Assembly (NCBI GenBank): GCA_937880795.1
Contig: CALGRQ010000321.1
Span: 1-10,462 of the forward strand
Length of the DNA: 10,462 nucleotides
Reading direction: 5' to 3'
Source of the DNA: an uncultured Dyadobacter sp.
GTDB taxonomy: Bacteria; Bacteroidota; Bacteroidia; Cytophagales; Spirosomataceae
The position numbers and the translations under genes were made by a program. The notes under the pieces were generated by a model. It did not search any database. It saw only the letters and a program-made list of their open reading frames with translations, and had not been told where the DNA came from. The stretch's first letter is position 1; the number at the start of each line of letters is the position of its first letter. Shown here in pieces: positions 1 through 6,975 of the stretch.

Positions 1-220
1 GACGGTGCCATCCATAAAATCATGGCCACCGCCTCCGTGAATATGCAGATCAATAAAACCAGGATATATAATTACCAGCCGCATCAATAATCTGGGCGTC
101 AGGGAAATCGATATCTCCCTGTTGCACAGCAGTGATCTTGCCATTTTCAATCAACACCGTACCATTACGAATATAGCGGTACGGTGTAATGATGGTTCCA
201 TTTGTTATTTTAAGCTTCAT
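1..220 (-). pseudogene. nagA: NagA-like N-acetylglucosamine-6-phosphate deacetylase, 5' part, frameshifted
   Basis: The first 50 codons from ATG 220 give a typical amidohydrolase N-terminus (KLKITNGTIITP, then VLIENGKITAV and IIDAAGNYI). That frame ends at a TGA at 52-50. A second frame carries on directly with PGFIDLHIHGGGGHDFMDGTV up to the window edge. This is the family's metal-binding HxH block, so one gene is read in two frames. Adding one TA unit to the run at 64-70 would restore Asn-Tyr-Ile-Tyr-Pro-Gly-Phe-Ile-Asp. NagA enzymes remove acetate from GlcNAc-6-phosphate in the cytoplasm. The assignment is fair to family level, but a related amidohydrolase is possible because most of the protein lies off-window. 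The gene starts 57 bp after the permease stop and is probably cotranscribed with it. A longer start at TTG 235 exists, but ATG 220 begins the conserved part. Whether the shift is a real mutation, phase variation or a sequencing error cannot be told here. Confidence 0.72.
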
Positions 221-277
221 ATGTATCGGAATCAACCGGGTTGACGGCTGTTGCGTTTCAGTTCTTGTATAATAACC

Positions 278-1600
278 TTAAAATCCCCATTTCCGGATCT
301 TGTGTCCTTTAATGGCATAGAATACCAGGTATAAATAGCAGGGGAACAACACCCAATAGGCATGGCGGAGATCGTAGGTATCCGCAAAGTGCCCAAAGAA
401 AAGTGGCATAATGGCGTTACCGCAAAGTCCCATGATCATGATGGATGCGCCTAATTTGGTAAATCGTCCGAGGCCATCCAATGCCAAAGGCCATAAGCCA
501 GCCCAAACCAGTGAGTTTGCCAAACCCAGCAAAACCACAAACCAGATGGAAATATCAGTTTGGTGTCCTAAAAAGTAGAAATCGCCTTTGGCAAAAATAA
601 TCAGTAATGTAAAGATGACTCCCAGTATGGTACATACGCGCAGTGCATTTACCTGACTAATGTATTTCGGGATGAGTGATATCCCAATTAAATATCCACA
701 AATGGTACAAATGAGGGTATATGAAGGGAAGACTTTTGCTTCCAGCAGGTCTATATTCATGGAACCTGCGTACTCAATAATTGTATCAATGGCTATAACC
801 TGTGTTCCTACATGAAGGAAAATAGCCACTGCCCCTAAAATAAGATGTGGAAATTGGAAAATGCTGTTTTTGCCGGCATTAACGGTTGCTACCTCTTCAT
901 CTTCATGTTCTGTATCAATTTCAGGAAGGGGAGAAAGATAAACCAGAACACCCAAAACGAACAGAAAAATACCCAAGCCTATATACGGATTGATTACTCT
1001 TCTAATGAGCTCATCCAGGGCAGCGCTTCTTTCAACATCGGTCATGCTGCTCAGCTGAGCAAATAAGTCGGTGTCGGTGGGACGAAGGATTACGGCGGCA
1101 AAGACGATTGGCGATAAGATACCGGCTGCCTTGTTGCAAATCCCCATAATACTGATCCGCTGGGCAGCACGATTCTGTGGGCCTAAAATGGTGATATACG
1201 GGTTGGCAGCCGTTTGTAAGATGGCGAGTCCTATACCGATGGTGAAAAGTCCAATCAAGAAAATTTCGTAGGTTCTGCTCATTGCGGCAGGCACAAATAT
1301 GAACGCTCCCAGTGCCATTGCCCAGAAACCAAACATCATTCCTTTCTTAAAGCCTACCGCCTTAAGAAGAAAGGATGACGGTACCGACATCACAAAATAG
1401 GCGATATAGAATGCAAACGCTACCAGATAGGCTTGAAAGCTAGTTAGTTCACATGCAATTTTAAAATAGGGGATAAGTATTGAGTTAACCCAAGAAACAA
1501 ATCCAAACATGAAGAACATCACTCCAATTAAAAATATGGAGAGCATGGTTTGAGACTTGGTCAGACTGCTCACTTTAACAGCGTTTGTTGCAGCTTTCAT
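278..1600 (-). CDS. FucP/NagP-like MFS sugar permease (FHS family)
   Basis: This 440-residue, strongly hydrophobic protein has the length and about 12 membrane segments of the fucose-galactose-glucose MFS branch (FucP, GluP, NagP). It aligns without gaps to E. coli FucP (from memory) through the first helices: VNSILIPYF at 38-46, QTAANPYITILGP at 129-141 and RISIMGICNK at 148-157. It should import a sugar across the inner membrane. Ser40 stands where FucP has Asp46, and Gln129 where FucP has Glu135; both carboxylates matter for proton coupling in FucP. The Asn162 equivalent is kept as Asn156. The coupling ion is therefore uncertain. A NagA-like gene follows by 57 bp, which would fit an amino-sugar carrier such as NagP, but the substrate is not shown. 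An intrinsic terminator lies between this gene and the one upstream. ATG 1600 is the only sensible start. Confidence 0.88.
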   Translation of the reverse strand: MKAATNAVKVSSLTKSQTMLSIFLIGVMFFMFGFVSWVNSILIPYFKIACELTSFQAYLVAFAFYIAYFVMSVPSSFLLKAVGFKKGMMFGFWAMALGAFIFVPAAMSRTYEIFLIGLFTIGIGLAILQTAANPYITILGPQNRAAQRISIMGICNKAAGILSPIVFAAVILRPTDTDLFAQLSSMTDVERSAALDELIRRVINPYIGLGIFLFVLGVLVYLSPLPEIDTEHEDEEVATVNAGKNSIFQFPHLILGAVAIFLHVGTQVIAIDTIIEYAGSMNIDLLEAKVFPSYTLICTICGYLIGISLIPKYISQVNALRVCTILGVIFTLLIIFAKGDFYFLGHQTDISIWFVVLLGLANSLVWAGLWPLALDGLGRFTKLGASIMIMGLCGNAIMPLFFGHFADTYDLRHAYWVLFPCYLYLVFYAIKGHKIRKWGF

Positions 1601-1633
1601 CTAAAAACAGGTTTAAATAGAGAATTCCATATC

Positions 1634-1670
1634 AAAAAATAAAAACAGACATGGAGCAATGCCCCATGTC
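1634..1670 (-). terminator. Intrinsic (rho-independent) terminator after the 458-residue Gfo/Idh gene
   Basis: Read on the minus strand, GACATGGGGC-ATT-GCTCCATGTC (1670-1648) folds into a 10-bp stem containing one G-U pair, closed by a three-base loop. It is followed at once by TGTTTTTATTTTTT (1647-1634). An outer match, AAAACA (1679-1674) with TGTTTT (1647-1642), could lengthen the stem past a three-base bulge. It begins 21 bp after the stop codon of the upstream gene. It should end, or strongly reduce, transcription before the permease gene, whose ATG lies only 33 bp beyond the U-tract. Confidence 0.88.
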
Positions 1671-1691
1671 CTATGTTTTATGCGCAGGACC

Positions 1692-3068
1692 TTATACAGT
1701 TGGTTCCCAACCTTTTTGATACTCCCGTTTCCAAAGCTTCATGGCTTCTTTGTTGTTTTTGATGTGTCCATTGGTTGGATCCACAGCTAGGCTTCCTCCT
1801 GAACGCAGGGCAATATTACCCAACTGCACCAAAAGTGTACTTTGGTGTCCTCCAACGATTTCTGCATTAAGGGAAGCCCCTTTTTTGATGCCATCGAAGA
1901 AGTTTTGGATGTGGATGGCATCCAGTGCCTGCGATGGATTCATTTTGTTCCGTGCATCAATCACAAAATTGTTTTTGGCATGTTTTACAACCTTATTTTC
2001 CAGGTCGTAAACGATGTATTCGTTGCCTCCATTGATTTGAACCGAACCATTTTCACCATAAAAAACAACACCTACACTACTGCCTTCAATGGTGCGGCTG
2101 TTGCAGCTGCGTCCTTCCCACGTCATGGCGGTGTTATTGGCAAAATTCCAGTTTATAACCTGTGTATCTGGGGTTTCCCAGTCGTCTTTATAACGGAAAC
2201 GTCCGCCAGACGAGGTAACGTGTGTCGGGTACTCAACACCTAATCCCCAACGCATCAAATCGACCATGTGGGTTCCGTTGTTAAGGGCCTCACCGGTTCC
2301 CCAGTTCCATAGCCAGTGCCAGTTGTAATGAATGAGGTTGTCTTTGTAAGCAACACGAGGAGCCGGTCCTTGCCATAATTCATAATTTAACCACGATGGA
2401 ACAGCCGTTTGTTTACCTATACCTATCGATGCCCGGTTGTTGGTATACCAGCCTTTGGCAAAATAGGTTCTCCCAATGATTCCGTCTTGTACGGCCTTCA
2501 CCGCTTCGGCAACATTTGGCCATGAACGGCGCTGGTTACCCATTTGGATCACATTTTTATATTTTTTGGAAGCAGCCACCAGCATTTCGCCTTCGTGCGG
2601 GTTATGGCTACATGGTTTTTCAAGATATACATGCTTACCTGCTTTCGACGCCAATAAGGCAGCGGGAGCATGCCAGTGATCTGGTGCAGCTACTACCAAT
2701 GCATCCATATCTTTATTTTCCAATGCTTTTCGGAAGTCCGGAACATTTGCAGGTTTTGACTTCTGAATGTCTGTAACGGTAGCAATACATTTATCCGCAG
2801 CACGGGAATCAACATCTGAAACTGAAACAATTTCACAGTTTGGTTGTAAAGCATAGTTACCTGCCAATGCCAAACCACGACTGTTCACACCCATCATTCC
2901 CACGCGCACTTTTTCGTTGGCGCCTATGATTTTTGCATAGCTTTTCGGGCTAAATCCAGGGAGTATGCCGCCAAAAGTCAACAGGGCCGAACCTGCCAAT
3001 GTCTTTTTGATAAAATCGCGTCGCTCGTTGTTATTATCAGGAGCATGGTTATTGTTTTGGTTGTTCAT
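1692..3068 (-). CDS. Tat-exported Gfo/Idh/MocA family oxidoreductase (458 aa)
   Basis: An NAD(P)-dependent sugar oxidoreductase of the Gfo/Idh/MocA superfamily. The N-terminus has a twin-arginine segment, ERRDFIKKTLAGSALLTFGG at about residues 15-34. The Rossmann part starts at VRVGMMGVNSRG (55-65), and the family's EKP motif is intact at 150-152, with Lys151 the expected catalytic lysine. DHWHAPAA (130-137) and NNGTHMVDLMRW (263-274, with His267) mark the long branch common in Bacteroidota and Planctomycetota. Such enzymes bind the cofactor in the cytoplasm and are exported folded, as in Zymomonas glucose-fructose oxidoreductase. ATG 3068 is chosen because it puts the RR motif at residues 16-17; a TTG at 3113 adds 15 residues and overlaps the esterase stop. 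The gap to the esterase is 41 bp, so the two are probably one transcript, closed by the terminator at 1670. The sugar substrate is unknown. Confidence 0.9.
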   Translation of the reverse strand: MNNQNNNHAPDNNNERRDFIKKTLAGSALLTFGGILPGFSPKSYAKIIGANEKVRVGMMGVNSRGLALAGNYALQPNCEIVSVSDVDSRAADKCIATVTDIQKSKPANVPDFRKALENKDMDALVVAAPDHWHAPAALLASKAGKHVYLEKPCSHNPHEGEMLVAASKKYKNVIQMGNQRRSWPNVAEAVKAVQDGIIGRTYFAKGWYTNNRASIGIGKQTAVPSWLNYELWQGPAPRVAYKDNLIHYNWHWLWNWGTGEALNNGTHMVDLMRWGLGVEYPTHVTSSGGRFRYKDDWETPDTQVINWNFANNTAMTWEGRSCNSRTIEGSSVGVVFYGENGSVQINGGNEYIVYDLENKVVKHAKNNFVIDARNKMNPSQALDAIHIQNFFDGIKKGASLNAEIVGGHQSTLLVQLGNIALRSGGSLAVDPTNGHIKNNKEAMKLWKREYQKGWEPTV

Positions 3069-3109
3069 CTTGAAAGAGTTTAGTAAAGATTTTGTAAATG
3101 ACTGGTTTA

Positions 3110-5446
3110 TCAAATGTTTTTCTGTTGGTACAAAATGTCTAGAAAAAAGGTATTGATGGGTTTATGAAAGGAATCTGCAATTCGGTTGATCTCTATCGGA
3201 TACTGCGTTTGCAAATTCTGCGCTTTACCAAACCTAACATACGCATCTTTTGCCACATCCAGACTATGTTTCACAGATGAATTGTCGCTATATCGGTCTA
3301 AAGTTGGTGCAATGACCAAAAGCGGGCGGGGGGCAATACAGGAAATAATCTCTGCATAATCGATCACCGCGTTCTTTGGATTGCTAAGGTTCCAGCCTAA
3401 TTTGGGAATTAAACCGTGTTGGTGGGATAAGGCTTTGATACTTTCATATCTACTGTTGGCAGTACGCAAAGGAGAAAATGCTGCCACGGTTGCCACTCCT
3501 GCCACCCTGTTATCCAACGCAGCAGTCAAAAGTGCTACCTTTCCGCCCAGTGTATTGCCTAATAAAAATATTTGCCCTTTGTCGATGTATTGAAACCCTT
3601 CCAGAGCATCTATACAGGCACGTGTATCGGTTACCATCTTACCCATTTTGGACCATGCCGGGAAGCGGGTATAGAATTTCTCTGCTTCTTCCATACGAGT
3701 GCCAAATCCAAATAGGTCATATACCATGACTGCAAAACCATTGTCGGTAAGCGATTGGAAAAGGCGGCTGTTTCCCTGCCTTTCTGCGCTATATCCATGT
3801 GCAAACCCATGCGCATAGGCGTACTCATGAAGATAAATGATGACCGGAATTTTTCCGTTAGTTCCTAATTTTTTTTTACCCGAAGCGTCGGTGGGGTAGT
3901 ATATTGTAGCCGGTAAATGATCGCCAAGGGCGGTATATGGCCCTATATATTCTACCACAGTGTTTTTTACTGAGGGCCTGCCGGTTATTCGATCCATCCA
4001 GTCAATTCTTGATGGCTCGGTAGGTGCCACGAGGTCCGGCTTGACAGCTGACGGTTCTTTACCCAAAAGCCACTGAATATTTTTCTTGATCAGGCTATCT
4101 TGTTGTTGTGCCTTTTTGGTATCAGAATGTACAGTAAAGCGTATAGGATGGCGATTTAGTGCTGCATTTTTTTCAGATTGATGGTCTGCCGCCCATTCGT
4201 CATAACGGTAATCAAAATGTAGTTTGGACGACCACTTCACTTTACTGCGCTGGAAACGGTTATCGAGAAAATCAATACATCTCTCTACATCGCGAGCCGC
4301 CACGGCATGCTCTCCCATTCTGGGATCTACGGCAATATTGTTAGGTACCCCTAACCATGAAAATACCTTTTTTGCAGAATGATACGATTGCTCATTTACC
4401 CAAGGATTAAGTTGTTGCTCAATAGAAGAATATTGAAACAATACATTGCGTGGAGCAATGAGAGAAATTAAAAGATTTTGATCTACTGGTAGTTTGTCCT
4501 CTCTGCCAAAGAAAAAGCGTAGACGCGGATGAAACCAATGCGCAGCGTTAGAAGCAATATCGTCGATGGTCTGGTTTACATATTGCGGATCGCTCATGCG
4601 CCACGGTGTAATACCACCTGTTCCACAACTGCTGGAGACCACAGCCGCAATGCGGTCGTCGAATGCACCTGCCCATAAAGCCTGTTTCCCATTTCTGGAA
4701 TGCCCTGAAACAGCAATTTGTTTTGGATTAATGTCTTTGCGGGTAACCAGATAATCTATTACTCGGGAAGCGCCCCAAGCGCGGCGCATCAGGGCGGTAA
4801 AGTCATATTCGGTATAAATGGCTTGGTAGTTCTGCGTATCGTCTTTTCCATCCGCGGCTGCATAAACACAAGCCGCATACCCGCGTCGCAAGGCCAGTTG
4901 TGCCCAGTTTCGGTGGGTCCAGGGAGTCATATACACGGGAAAAGGGCCGTTACCCTCCGGTAACATGAGCTCGAAAGTCATTTTGGCTTTACTCCCTGGG
5001 CCGAAAGAAAGCTGGATTAATTGAATTCGGGTTTCTCCTTCTTTCTTTTCTTCAAGGATCTCAATATGTAGATTTTTGGGAGCCGGCGGAATGGTTCCTG
5101 TAACCCAATGTTGGTATTGCGTTTTGATCCATTCTCGTCGCTGATTCCATTCGGTTGTTGAGGTGATGCGATGTGTTTTACCTTCCTGCTCAACTTCCAG
5201 AGGTTCGGGTAAAAACGGATAAGAAGTTAGTTGTTCAAAATCCGGAGGTAGTTCGCCGGTGCGTTGCTGCCACTCGAGCCAGGTACTATCCTGTAACGTC
5301 ACCCGACGGCTAATCGGGTGACGGTGATCTTTCGATTGGTTTATAATCAGAGATTCCTTTAGATATTGTTCACGTCTTTCCCTACTCGTTTGAGCATATA
5401 GGGTTAGCGAAACAAAGGTCAAAAGAAAAGCTACTGAATACTTCAT
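3110..5446 (-). CDS. Secreted two-domain alpha/beta-hydrolase: CE15-like esterase plus degenerate second hydrolase domain
   Basis: A 778-residue protein with a Sec signal peptide (hydrophobic residues 5-17, likely cleavage near LYA-QT at 18-19). The first domain (about 80-400) has the nucleophile elbow GHSRNGKQA with Ser250, matching the GCSRNGKGA motif of CE15 glucuronoyl esterases. It also has GTGGITPWRMSD (275-286), Asp322 in LPVDQNLL, IAPR at 330-333 and His380 in GEH. Where fungal CE15 enzymes have the catalytic Glu (QESGAGG), this protein has Ser273, so Asp322 may supply the acid. The second domain (about 495-778) has the fold's landmarks, YDLFGFG (576-582), Asp717 and His761, but its elbow is GNTLGGK with Thr632 instead of Ser. 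CE15 enzymes cleave glucuronate esters on plant glucuronoxylan, and more distant relatives act as acetyl or other esterases. The role here is inferred as de-esterifying an envelope or extracellular glycan. The next gene starts 41 bp downstream. Confidence 0.82.
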   Translation of the reverse strand: MKYSVAFLLTFVSLTLYAQTSRERREQYLKESLIINQSKDHRHPISRRVTLQDSTWLEWQQRTGELPPDFEQLTSYPFLPEPLEVEQEGKTHRITSTTEWNQRREWIKTQYQHWVTGTIPPAPKNLHIEILEEKKEGETRIQLIQLSFGPGSKAKMTFELMLPEGNGPFPVYMTPWTHRNWAQLALRRGYAACVYAAADGKDDTQNYQAIYTEYDFTALMRRAWGASRVIDYLVTRKDINPKQIAVSGHSRNGKQALWAGAFDDRIAAVVSSSCGTGGITPWRMSDPQYVNQTIDDIASNAAHWFHPRLRFFFGREDKLPVDQNLLISLIAPRNVLFQYSSIEQQLNPWVNEQSYHSAKKVFSWLGVPNNIAVDPRMGEHAVAARDVERCIDFLDNRFQRSKVKWSSKLHFDYRYDEWAADHQSEKNAALNRHPIRFTVHSDTKKAQQQDSLIKKNIQWLLGKEPSAVKPDLVAPTEPSRIDWMDRITGRPSVKNTVVEYIGPYTALGDHLPATIYYPTDASGKKKLGTNGKIPVIIYLHEYAYAHGFAHGYSAERQGNSRLFQSLTDNGFAVMVYDLFGFGTRMEEAEKFYTRFPAWSKMGKMVTDTRACIDALEGFQYIDKGQIFLLGNTLGGKVALLTAALDNRVAGVATVAAFSPLRTANSRYESIKALSHQHGLIPKLGWNLSNPKNAVIDYAEIISCIAPRPLLVIAPTLDRYSDNSSVKHSLDVAKDAYVRFGKAQNLQTQYPIEINRIADSFHKPINTFFLDILYQQKNI

Positions 5447-5626
5447 AGAGATGATAAGGGTTTAGGAAGTCCTCGTTATCATTGGGTTAATGGTTTGTCT
5501 ACTTAACACCGAATATCAGATCAGAACTGTGCTTGATTCTGGTACTCTGGTCTAACTGGATTTAAGTAGCCTTTTTCAAATGAACAGGTTAAGGGTTGGA
5601 ATAGTTAATGAGTAAAATATTAATAT

Positions 5627-5640
5627 CGGTTACGTACCCG
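5627..5640. promoter_or_regulatory. Candidate LacI-family operator 2 (CGGTTACGTACCCG)
   Basis: A 14-bp dyad, CGGTTAC/GTACCCG, with one mismatched pair and a central CG. It differs by one base from the perfect palindrome at 6836-6849, and the likeness extends to 18 bases (ATCGGKTACGTACCCGTA). It lies 181-194 bp upstream of the esterase ATG. Dyads of this size with a central CG are typical of LacI-family operators, and a LacI-type regulator is encoded in the window. Binding is inferred. Confidence 0.62.
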
Positions 5641-5655
5641 TATTTTTATGAGAAC

Positions 5656-5693
5656 CCTCACAATCAACTTAGTCGTGAAAGCAGATTGTGAGG
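5656..5693. repeat. Inverted repeat, 10-bp perfect arms
   Basis: CCTCACAATC (5656-5665) and GATTGTGAGG (5684-5693) are exact reverse complements, separated by 18 bases. No T-run follows on either strand, so it is not a standard intrinsic terminator. It sits 15 bp from candidate operator 2, on the side towards the short Gfo/Idh gene. It could be a protein-binding site or a 3'-end stabilising hairpin in that gene's transcript. Confidence 0.6.
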
Positions 5694-5785
5694 ATTAACC
5701 GGATAAACCGGCTTACTTATTTATAGAAAAGGTTTAGGAGTTGGACGGCCAGATCATACAGATAGTCCGAAATTTGGTGGAAGGG

Positions 5786-6787
5786 TTACTTCCTGGCTTT
5801 GTTAATCACAGTTTCAAGCAACACGCTTTTTCCACCCTGGCGCTTACTCTCATCCGCAGCTTCCATGAAAGCAAATATTTCGATGGTTTCGGCAGGGGTT
5901 ACAGGAACTTTACCTGTTTTAAAATACTTGACAATATCTTTCAGTAACGGCTCATAACCACCGTAAGGTCCAAGTATTTTGTTGCCATCCTGAACAAATA
6001 CCGTTCCGCCGTAATCATGTTTTCCTGAGCGCGTTCCCCGGAAGGTCCCAGTACGGCCGTCCGCCCAGATGCCCACAACAATGTCCGTATTGGGTGTACT
6101 TACACGTGTAACGCTCTGGCAGCCTGTTCCCATCACGGTATATAGTGTTTCTACACCATGAACGCCATACCAGAATAAATCAGGGTGTGTTTTTTCAAGG
6201 GAAGCCGGGCTAAACGTGTCGGCACCCAGCACTTTACTTTTATCAATAGATTCCAGTCCTTTGATATAGCGGAGCGACGAGGCAGAAAAAACAGGAATTT
6301 TATACTTTTCAGATGCCTTATAAATTGCGATGGCGTCGGAAAGGGAAGCAGCGACAGGTTTATCGATAAACATGCGTTTGCCGGCCTTGAATACCTCCAT
6401 GGCCTGTTCGAGGTGCAGTCGACCATCATTGGTTTCTAACAAAACCACATCAACTTTTGACAACAGCTCTTTGATAGAACCGGTGATTTCCACTCCAAAC
6501 TTCTTTACTTCTTCGATATACTCAGGAATTCTTTTCGTACTCGACACAATGTCTTTACTGCCATGAGGATATGCTGCTACCACCCGGTACCCATCAAATT
6601 CCGGATTTGGAGTTGCTGCGTTGAGCGCTTTGGTAAACGCAATACTGTGGGAGGTATCCAAACCGATAATTCCAACACGCTTACCGGAAAGATCGCTTGC
6701 ATGTGCCGATAAGTTGTCAAATAAGCTTAAGGCTATACCTCCTGCTACGGACGAGGTGATAAACTTTCTGCGACTAAGATGATTCAT
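5786..6787 (-). CDS. Tat-exported short Gfo/Idh/MocA family oxidoreductase (333 aa)
   Basis: A Gfo/Idh/MocA protein at the usual minimal length of the superfamily. The first 30 residues are a Tat signal: SRRKFI at 5-10, a hydrophobic stretch, then AHA at 28-30 as a likely cleavage site. The nucleotide-binding start is RVGIIGLDTSH (37-47). IDKP (141-144) replaces EKP but keeps the catalytic lysine, Lys143. YGVHGVETL (207-215) carries the conserved histidine of the C-terminal domain. It should be an exported NAD(P)-dependent dehydrogenase or oxidoreductase on a sugar or polyol; the substrate is unknown. It is clearly a different branch from the other two Gfo/Idh proteins here, not a recent duplicate. 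Gaps of 188 bp before and 339 bp after suggest its own promoter, and a perfect palindrome stands 49-62 bp upstream of the start. ATG 6787 places the RR motif at residues 6-7, the normal Tat position. Confidence 0.88.
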   Translation of the reverse strand: MNHLSRRKFITSSVAGGIALSLFDNLSAHASDLSGKRVGIIGLDTSHSIAFTKALNAATPNPEFDGYRVVAAYPHGSKDIVSSTKRIPEYIEEVKKFGVEITGSIKELLSKVDVVLLETNDGRLHLEQAMEVFKAGKRMFIDKPVAASLSDAIAIYKASEKYKIPVFSASSLRYIKGLESIDKSKVLGADTFSPASLEKTHPDLFWYGVHGVETLYTVMGTGCQSVTRVSTPNTDIVVGIWADGRTGTFRGTRSGKHDYGGTVFVQDGNKILGPYGGYEPLLKDIVKYFKTGKVPVTPAETIEIFAFMEAADESKRQGGKSVLLETVINKARK

Positions 6788-6835
6788 TTTTTAAAGACGT
6801 ATGAGTTTAGGAATAGTCAGAATGTATCTAGAAAT

Positions 6836-6849
6836 CGGGTACGTACCCG
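6836..6849. promoter_or_regulatory. Candidate LacI-family operator 1 (CGGGTACGTACCCG)
   Basis: A perfect 14-bp palindrome with a central CG, 49-62 bp upstream of the ATG at 6787. It shares its last base with a second palindrome, GTAAATTTAC (6849-6858). On the minus strand that contains TAAATTTA, one base from the Bacteroidota -7 box TAnnTTTG, so the operator would lie at or just after the transcription start, a position suited to repression. The near-copy at 5627-5640 supports a shared regulator. Assignment to the LacI protein in this window is inferred. Confidence 0.68.
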
Positions 6850-6975
6850 TAAATTTACAATTATTCTGAATATATCCTCGTCTTTTTTGAAAAAGTTTAC
6901 ATTTTATTTTGTAAAGTGTCTAGTTAACAAATATTATACACTGAGATGTGATTTATATGCCCAACATGTCGTGTG

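Larger units (their letters stand above)
5447..5785. other. 339-bp intergenic regulatory region between the short Gfo/Idh gene and the esterase gene
   Basis: No gene is visible here. The region holds a near-perfect 14-bp palindrome (5627-5640) and a 10-bp inverted repeat with an 18-base loop (5656-5693). There is also a doubled AACCGG (5697-5702 and 5706-5711). No exact Bacteroidota -7 box (TAnnTTTG) is found on the minus strand; the nearest is TTCATTTG, read from 5585 down to 5578. The length and the palindrome suggest that the esterase has its own regulated promoter. Confidence 0.6.

Noticed and set aside
232..244. TCAACCGGGTTGA palindrome between the permease and NagA-like genes
   Set aside because: It is a perfect odd dyad, but short, single-copy, and unlike the CG-centred operator pair.
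845..1271. Plus-strand open frames inside the permease gene
   Set aside because: They lie opposite a clear MFS protein, have no recognisable domain and are normal shadows of a conserved membrane-protein gene.
3069..3113. TTG starts that lengthen several genes (3113, 7737, 9136, 235)
   Set aside because: In each case an ATG a few codons inside sits directly before the signal peptide or first conserved strand, and the added residues look like non-coding leader.
6928..6936. TAATATTTG (minus strand) as a -7 promoter box for the short Gfo/Idh gene
   Set aside because: The spacing is one base longer than TAnnTTTG and no -33 element is placed properly; AT-rich DNA gives such matches easily.
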